NCBI GenBank assembly: GCA_026399445.1
Contig: JAPLRA010000365.1
Coordinates: forward strand, 1-10,118
Length of the DNA: 10,118 bases
DNA from: Sulfuritalea sp.
GTDB taxonomy: Bacteria > Pseudomonadota > Gammaproteobacteria > Burkholderiales > Rhodocyclaceae
Direction: 5' to 3'
Below, in pieces: positions 6,325 through 10,118 of the stretch. Every line of letters begins with the position of its first letter. The stretch's first letter is position 1. The notes beneath the pieces were generated by a model, which worked only from the letters and a program-made list of their open reading frames with translations, made no database searches and had not been told where the DNA came from. The position numbers and the translations under genes were made by a program.

Positions 6325-7728
6325 TGACAATTGACGAACATCGGCAAAGCGGCCGGCAATCGCCGCCGCCGCCGCCATGGCGGGACTGACCAGATGCGTT
6401 CTGCCGCCGGCGCCCTGCCGCCCTTCAAAATTGCGGTTCGAGGTCGAGGCGCAGCGCTCACCGGGATTCAGGCGATCGTCATTCATTGCCAGGCACATCG
6501 AACAACCCGGCTGCCGCCACTCGAAGCCGGCAGCGATGAATATCTTGTCCAGCCCCTCGGCTTCGGCCTGTTCCTTGATCAGGCCCGAGCCCGGCACCAC
6601 CAGCGCCAGCTTGACATTGGCGGCAACCGTTCGGCCCTTGGCCACCGCAGCCGCCGCGCGCAAATCCTCGATGCGGGAGTTGGTGCAGGAGCCGATGAAA
6701 ACCTTGTCGATCGGGATCTGGTCGATGCGCATGCGCGGCGTCAGGCCCATGTACTGAAGCGCGCGGGCGACACCCTCGCTTTTCACCGGGTCCTTGAAAT
6801 CCTCCGGCGCAGGGACCATGCCATCGATTCCCGTCACCATTTCCGGCGAAGTGCCCCAGGTCACCTGCGGCACGATCTGGCGTGCATCCATCTCGATCAC
6901 GGTGTCGAAACGCGCATCCGCATCGGACACCAGCGTGCGCCATACGGCCGCAGCCTTGTCCCAGTCGTCGCCCTTGGGGGCAAAGTTGCGGCCCTTGAGA
7001 TAGGCGATGGTGGTCTCATCCGCAGCGACAAAGCCGACTCGCGCACCGGCCTCGATGGCCATGTTGCACACCGTCATGCGGCCTTCCATCGACAGCGCGC
7101 GAATCGCCTCGCCGCCGAATTCGATGGCGTAACCCGTGCCGCCCGCCGTGCCGATGCGGCCGATCAGCGCCAGCACGATGTCTTTCGCCGTAACGCCAGC
7201 GCCGACTTTTCCTTCGACCCTGACCAGCATGGTCTTCGACTTCTTCTGCAGCAGGCACTGCGTTGCCAGCACATGTTCGACTTCAGAGGTGCCGATGCCG
7301 TGAGCGAGGCAGGCAAAGGCGCCATGCGTCGAGGTGTGGGAATCGCCGCAAACCACCGTCATGCCGGGCAGCGTCGCGCCGTTTTCCGGACCGACGACAT
7401 GGACGATTCCCTGCCGCTTGTCCTTGAACGGAAAGTAGGCCAGTGCCCCCACTTCGCGGATATTGGCGTCGAGGGTTTCCACCTGCTGGCGCGAGATCGG
7501 ATCCTGGATGCCGAGTTCCCAGTGCGAAGTCGGCGTGTTGTGGTCGGCCGTGGCGACAATGGACGAAATGCGCCAAGGCTTGCGCCCGGCCAGCTTCAGG
7601 CCTTCGAAGGCCTGCGGACTGGTGACTTCGTGCACCAGATGGCGATCGATGTAGAGCAGCGCCGTGCCGTCTTCTTCGACGTGAACGACATGGCTGTCCC
7701 AGAGTTTCTCGTAAAGCGTTCTTGACAT
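6322..7728 (-). CDS. leuC: 3-isopropylmalate dehydratase large subunit
   Basis: LeuC is the iron-sulfur subunit of isopropylmalate isomerase (aconitase family); with LeuD it carries out the second specific step of leucine synthesis. The 468-aa product has the usual length for the LeuC1 (bacterial two-subunit) form. Visible motifs are ATADHNTPT at 60-67, VVCGDSHTSTHGAF near 125-138, and the three [4Fe-4S] ligands Cys348 (FIGSCTNSR), Cys409 and Cys412 (PGCSMCLAM), followed by GERCASTSNRNFEGRQG. I chose ATG 7728 (MSRTLYEKLWDSHVV), the conserved start; a TTG three codons upstream is unlikely. Only a weak GGA precedes the ATG. It begins 30 bp after the MFS gene stop, with a candidate promoter in that junction. 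The stop is TAA 6322-6324. Confidence 0.98.
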   Translation of the reverse strand: MSRTLYEKLWDSHVVHVEEDGTALLYIDRHLVHEVTSPQAFEGLKLAGRKPWRISSIVATADHNTPTSHWELGIQDPISRQQVETLDANIREVGALAYFPFKDKRQGIVHVVGPENGATLPGMTVVCGDSHTSTHGAFACLAHGIGTSEVEHVLATQCLLQKKSKTMLVRVEGKVGAGVTAKDIVLALIGRIGTAGGTGYAIEFGGEAIRALSMEGRMTVCNMAIEAGARVGFVAADETTIAYLKGRNFAPKGDDWDKAAAVWRTLVSDADARFDTVIEMDARQIVPQVTWGTSPEMVTGIDGMVPAPEDFKDPVKSEGVARALQYMGLTPRMRIDQIPIDKVFIGSCTNSRIEDLRAAAAVAKGRTVAANVKLALVVPGSGLIKEQAEAEGLDKIFIAAGFEWRQPGCSMCLAMNDDRLNPGERCASTSNRNFEGRQGAGGRTHLVSPAMAAAAAIAGRFADVRQLS

Positions 7729-7757
7729 GATTTCCAAAGCAGCAGCGTGGACTGCGA

Positions 7758-7766
7758 ATTATCGCA
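7758..7766 (-). promoter_or_regulatory. Candidate extended -10 promoter for leuC
   Basis: On the minus strand TGCGATAAT matches the extended -10 form TGn-TATAAT at 5 of 6 hexamer positions. Its TAA is also the stop codon of the MFS gene. No good -35 hexamer lies 16-18 nt upstream, as can be the case for extended -10 promoters. The leuC ATG is 29 nt downstream of the hexamer, giving a leader of about 22 nt with no room for a leader peptide or riboswitch. The match is by eye and could be chance. Confidence 0.35.
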
Positions 7767-8910
7767 CAGCCTCGCCCGCAGAATCACCCGGAACGCCGCG
7801 CCAGACCAGAACCAAGCCGATCAGGGCGAGTATCGAGGCGGCACTGAAGGTGATCCCCGGACCGGCACTTTCCCACAAGGCGCCGGCCAGCAGGGCACCG
7901 CCCAGTCCACCGGCACCATAGGCAACGCTGCCATAGAGCGCCTGCGCTCGCGCCTGCTGACCGGCGACGAACCAGCGATTGAGCGCCGCCATGGTCGCTG
8001 CGTGGTGTGCGCCAAAGCTGGCGCCATGCAGCAATTGCGCGAATACCAGAAGCCCGATGAATTCCACCGCCCAGCCGATCAGCATGAAGCGCAGGGCAGC
8101 AAGGGCAAAGCAGGCCAGCAGGATCCTGCGCATGGAAACCCGCAGCGAAATCCGCTGCATGAACAGGAACACCACGATCTCGGCCACCACGCCCAGGGTC
8201 CACAGCACCCCGACCAGGCTCTTGCCGTAGCCTTGCGCCACCAGATGAATCGAATAGAAGACATAGAGCGCGCCGTGCGCCGCCGTCATGAACAGGCCGG
8301 CGGCGAGCAGGAATACCACCTTGCGCTGGCGCAATACGTCCAGAATCGGCCCGGCCACCTGCCCGACGTGTTGTTTTACTTCGGTCAGTGTCAGCGCACT
8401 GAGCAGCGTGCCCAGCAGCAAGAACCAGCTGACCCAAAGCTGGGAACGGATCGGCGCCGAATCGAGCAGGAAGCCGACCCCCATCACGGTCACAATGAAG
8501 CCCACCGAGCCCCAGAGCCGGATGCGCCCGTAGCGTTCCGGGTGCGCCGCCAGGTGCCCCAGGGTCAGCGCTTCGACCAGCGGCAGCGATGCGCTCCAGA
8601 AGAAATGGAGGATCGCCATGCCGATCAGCAGGCCGACAAACTCCTGCGTCAGGAACACCACCGAAAAACTCGCCAGCGCGGCCGCGGTCGAGGCGACGAC
8701 GATGCGCACGCGCCTGCCGCCGCTGTCAGCCAGCCAACTCCAGAGCAGGGGCGCCAACAGGCGCATGAACTGTCCGAGCGACATCAGCACCGCGATGCGC
8801 CCGGCAGAAAGTCCTATGGACTGCAGGTAGAGGGCGAAATACGGCAGGAAGGCGCCGATGAACGCGAAATACCAGAAATACCAGGCAGACAGCCGCCCGT
8901 TTTGCCCCAT
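7759..8910 (-). CDS. MFS transporter, HcaT / MFS_1-like family
   Basis: A 383-aa very hydrophobic protein with about 12 predicted membrane helices, full length for the major facilitator superfamily. WYFWYFAFIGAFLPYFALYLQ forms helix 1 (10-30); a motif-A-like WSWLADSGGRRVRI lies in the helix 2-3 loop (57-70); and YGRIRLWGSVGFI at 127-139 is typical of the MFS_1-like group that includes the E. coli phenylpropionate permease HcaT and related sugar or nucleoside symporters. The substrate cannot be read from sequence, and no catabolic genes are nearby. I chose ATG 8910 (MGQNGRLSAWYF) over a TTG at 8925; neither has a strong ribosome-binding site. It lies 55 bp after the YdcH-like gene and ends 30 bp before leuC. 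As I recall, an MFS gene beside aroC is common in betaproteobacteria. The stop is TAA 7759-7761. Confidence 0.92.
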   Translation of the reverse strand: MGQNGRLSAWYFWYFAFIGAFLPYFALYLQSIGLSAGRIAVLMSLGQFMRLLAPLLWSWLADSGGRRVRIVVASTAAALASFSVVFLTQEFVGLLIGMAILHFFWSASLPLVEALTLGHLAAHPERYGRIRLWGSVGFIVTVMGVGFLLDSAPIRSQLWVSWFLLLGTLLSALTLTEVKQHVGQVAGPILDVLRQRKVVFLLAAGLFMTAAHGALYVFYSIHLVAQGYGKSLVGVLWTLGVVAEIVVFLFMQRISLRVSMRRILLACFALAALRFMLIGWAVEFIGLLVFAQLLHGASFGAHHAATMAALNRWFVAGQQARAQALYGSVAYGAGGLGGALLAGALWESAGPGITFSAASILALIGLVLVWRGVPGDSAGEAVR

Positions 8911-8965
8911 GAGAGATACCGCCAACCGCGACCGGCGGTTTCGCTGGTGCAGGTTTGCGTGTGAC

Positions 8966-9211
8966 CTAGGCCTTGCCGGCCTGAAGCATGGCGTAGAGCT
9001 CGTCTTTGAGCTTCAGGCGCAGCTTCTTCATGTCCTCAAGCGCGGCGTCGGCCACGGGCGAGTTCTTGTCTTCGAGCGCTTCAACCTCGGAAGTCAGCGC
9101 GTGGTACTCCTCGAACAGGCGGGCAAAATGCTTGCTACCCATCTTGAGGCTATGGATGGCCGCAGCATGTTCGGGAAATTCGTGATGCAGGTCGTGATGA
9201 TCAACGTTCAT
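8966..9211 (-). CDS. Small DUF465 / YdcH family coiled-coil protein
   Basis: An 81-aa charged, soluble protein starting MNVDHHDLHHEFPEH. It matches the DUF465/YdcH pattern: an early EFPEH...IH-LK segment, HFARLFEEYHALTSEVEALE near 29-48, and a Lys/Leu-rich helix LKKLRLKLKDELYAML-like at the C-terminus. The heptad spacing of Leu and Ala suggests a two-helix coiled coil. The molecular role of the family is not established. ATG 9211 was chosen because GGA lies 6 nt upstream and the family start is at this point; an in-frame extension to 9289 would overlap aroC. It begins 35 bp after aroC in the same direction. A TAAAAT (-10-like, 9254-9249) overlaps the aroC stop but has no clear -35, so an own promoter is only possible. 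The stop is TAG 8966-8968. Confidence 0.9.
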   Translation of the reverse strand: MNVDHHDLHHEFPEHAAAIHSLKMGSKHFARLFEEYHALTSEVEALEDKNSPVADAALEDMKKLRLKLKDELYAMLQAGKA

Positions 9212-9246
9212 TGTGTTTCCAGTCCTGTTCGATTCAATTCTGAAAA

Positions 9247-10118
9247 CTATTTTACTATCGGCCGGGCAGGAATTCGCGGTGTCGGGCAATCAACATCGGC
9301 GCACTGGGCGCGATGATGCAAGGCAGCGTCGATCAGCACCAGCGCCAGCATGGCCTCGGCAATCGGCGTAGCTCGAATTCCTACGCAGGGATCATGACGG
9401 CCGTGGGTTTCGATCATCGTCGGCTCGCCGGCGAGATTGATGGTACGACGCGGCAGGCGAATGCTCGACGTCGGCTTGACCGCCATCCTGACCACCACGT
9501 CCTGGCCGGTCGAGATGCCGCCCAATATCCCTCCCGCATGGTTGCCGAGGAATCCATCGGGCGTCAGTTCGTCGCCATGTTCGCTGCCTTTTTGTGCCAC
9601 CGAGCCGAAACCGGCGCCGATTTCGACGCCCTTGACGGCGTTGATGCCCATCATGGCGTACGCGATGTCGGCATCGAGCCGGTCATAAACCGGGTCGCCC
9701 CAGCCGACCGGTACGCCGCGTGCCACCACGGTGATTTCCGCGCCCACCGAATCGCCCGATTTGCGCAAGGCGTCCATGTACTCTTCGAGTTGCGGAACGA
9801 TCCCGGCATTGGCCGCAAAAAAGGGATTGGCGTCGATCGCGGCCTCGTCCTGCCACGGAATTTCGATGCTCCCCAACTGGCTCATCCAGCCGCGCACCGT
9901 CACCCCGTAGCGTTGCTGCAACCACTTTCTGGCGATGGCCCCGGCGGCGACCCGCACTGCGGTCTCGCGCGCCGAAGAACGGCCGCCACCGCGATGATCG
10001 CGAATCCCGTATTTCTGCCAGGTGGTGTAATCGGCATGGCCCGGACGGAAGGTTTCGGCGATGTTGCCGTAATCCTTGCTGCGCTGGTCCTCGTTGCGGA
10101 TCAGCAAGCCGATCGGCG
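9247..10118 (-). CDS. aroC: Chorismate synthase, 3' part (5' end outside the window)
   Basis: AroC converts 5-enolpyruvylshikimate 3-phosphate to chorismate, the last shikimate-pathway step, using reduced FMN in the cytoplasm. About 290 residues are present; the frame is open to the window edge and the first residues read PIGLLIRNEDQRSKDYGN, a segment normally about 90 residues into the protein, so roughly a quarter of the gene is missing only because the window ends. Family signatures are clear: YGIRDHRGGGRSSARET with the basic and FMN-contacting residues, MGINAVKGVEIGAGF, NHAGGILGGISTGQ, and the C-terminal HGRHDPCVGIRATPIAEAM with the conserved His and Asp. The C-terminus ends ARPIVK at TAG 9247-9249. 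No defect is visible. The apparent TTG start at 10107 is internal and not a true start. Confidence 0.97.
   Translation of the reverse strand, partial: PIGLLIRNEDQRSKDYGNIAETFRPGHADYTTWQKYGIRDHRGGGRSSARETAVRVAAGAIARKWLQQRYGVTVRGWMSQLGSIEIPWQDEAAIDANPFFAANAGIVPQLEEYMDALRKSGDSVGAEITVVARGVPVGWGDPVYDRLDADIAYAMMGINAVKGVEIGAGFGSVAQKGSEHGDELTPDGFLGNHAGGILGGISTGQDVVVRMAVKPTSSIRLPRRTINLAGEPTMIETHGRHDPCVGIRATPIAEAMLALVLIDAALHHRAQCADVDCPTPRIPARPIVK

Noticed and set aside
6331..7725. 464-codon plus-strand open frame covering nearly all of leuC
   Set aside because: It is the antisense mirror of leuC, and its composition and near-identical limits are explained by stop-codon avoidance opposite GC-rich codons.
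8918..8939. ACCGCC...GGCGGT inverted repeat before the MFS gene as a terminator
   Set aside because: The arms are only 6 bp with a 10-nt loop, and no T-run follows on either strand; chance is likely in GC-rich DNA.
7747..8964. 405-codon plus-strand open frame opposite the MFS gene
   Set aside because: The translation is Gln/His/Arg-rich and lacks hydrophobic core or motifs; the minus strand encodes a clear 12-helix transporter.
1..10118. Mobile elements, CRISPR arrays, tRNA/rRNA genes, defence systems
   Set aside because: No terminal repeats, target-site duplications, regularly spaced repeats, cloverleaf sequences, transposase or nuclease genes were seen; the gene order and base composition look like stable core chromosome.

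Overview
The window is an ordinary, densely packed chromosomal segment of a high-GC Gram-negative bacterium, most likely a betaproteobacterium. The order leuC - small entericidin-like lipoprotein - leuD - leuB - asd - fimV is, from my general knowledge, typical of that class. Finer placement (for example Rhodocyclales or a neighbour) is a guess from protein style. All nine intact or partial genes lie on the minus strand, so transcription runs from high to low coordinates. No RNA gene, mobile element, CRISPR array or sign of horizontal transfer is visible, and no stretch over 300 bases lacks a gene.

In transcription order: (1) 10118-9247, the 3' three-quarters of aroC (chorismate synthase), entering from outside the window; (2) 9211-8966, a small DUF465/YdcH-type coiled-coil protein; (3) 8910-7759, a 12-helix MFS permease of the HcaT/MFS_1-like type; (4) 7728-4479, the leucine block leuC - entericidin-like lipoprotein - leuD - leuB, with stop codons fused to the next Shine-Dalgarno or start; (5) 4457-3348, asd (aspartate-semialdehyde dehydrogenase); (6) 3241-425, fimV, a large inner-membrane hub protein with a LysM domain; (7) 379 to the window edge, the 5' part of a multi-helix membrane protein resembling the EcfT/CbiQ transporter component.

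LeuC, LeuD and LeuB carry out the isomerase and oxidative steps that turn 2-isopropylmalate into 2-ketoisocaproate precursor; leuA is not here. Asd makes the branch-point intermediate for lysine, threonine and methionine, and AroC makes chorismate, so most of the window is amino-acid biosynthesis. FimV and the membrane protein after it belong to the cell envelope.

I saw candidate sigma70-type promoters just before leuC (extended -10 overlapping the MFS stop codon) and before fimV, and a perfect 10-bp hairpin between fimV and the EcfT-like gene whose 3' arm contains that gene's likely ribosome-binding site. I found no convincing evidence of a new biological system. The points most worth checking are the lipoprotein wired into the leu operon, the repeated acidic motif in FimV, the EcfT-like gene after fimV, and the hairpin in front of it.
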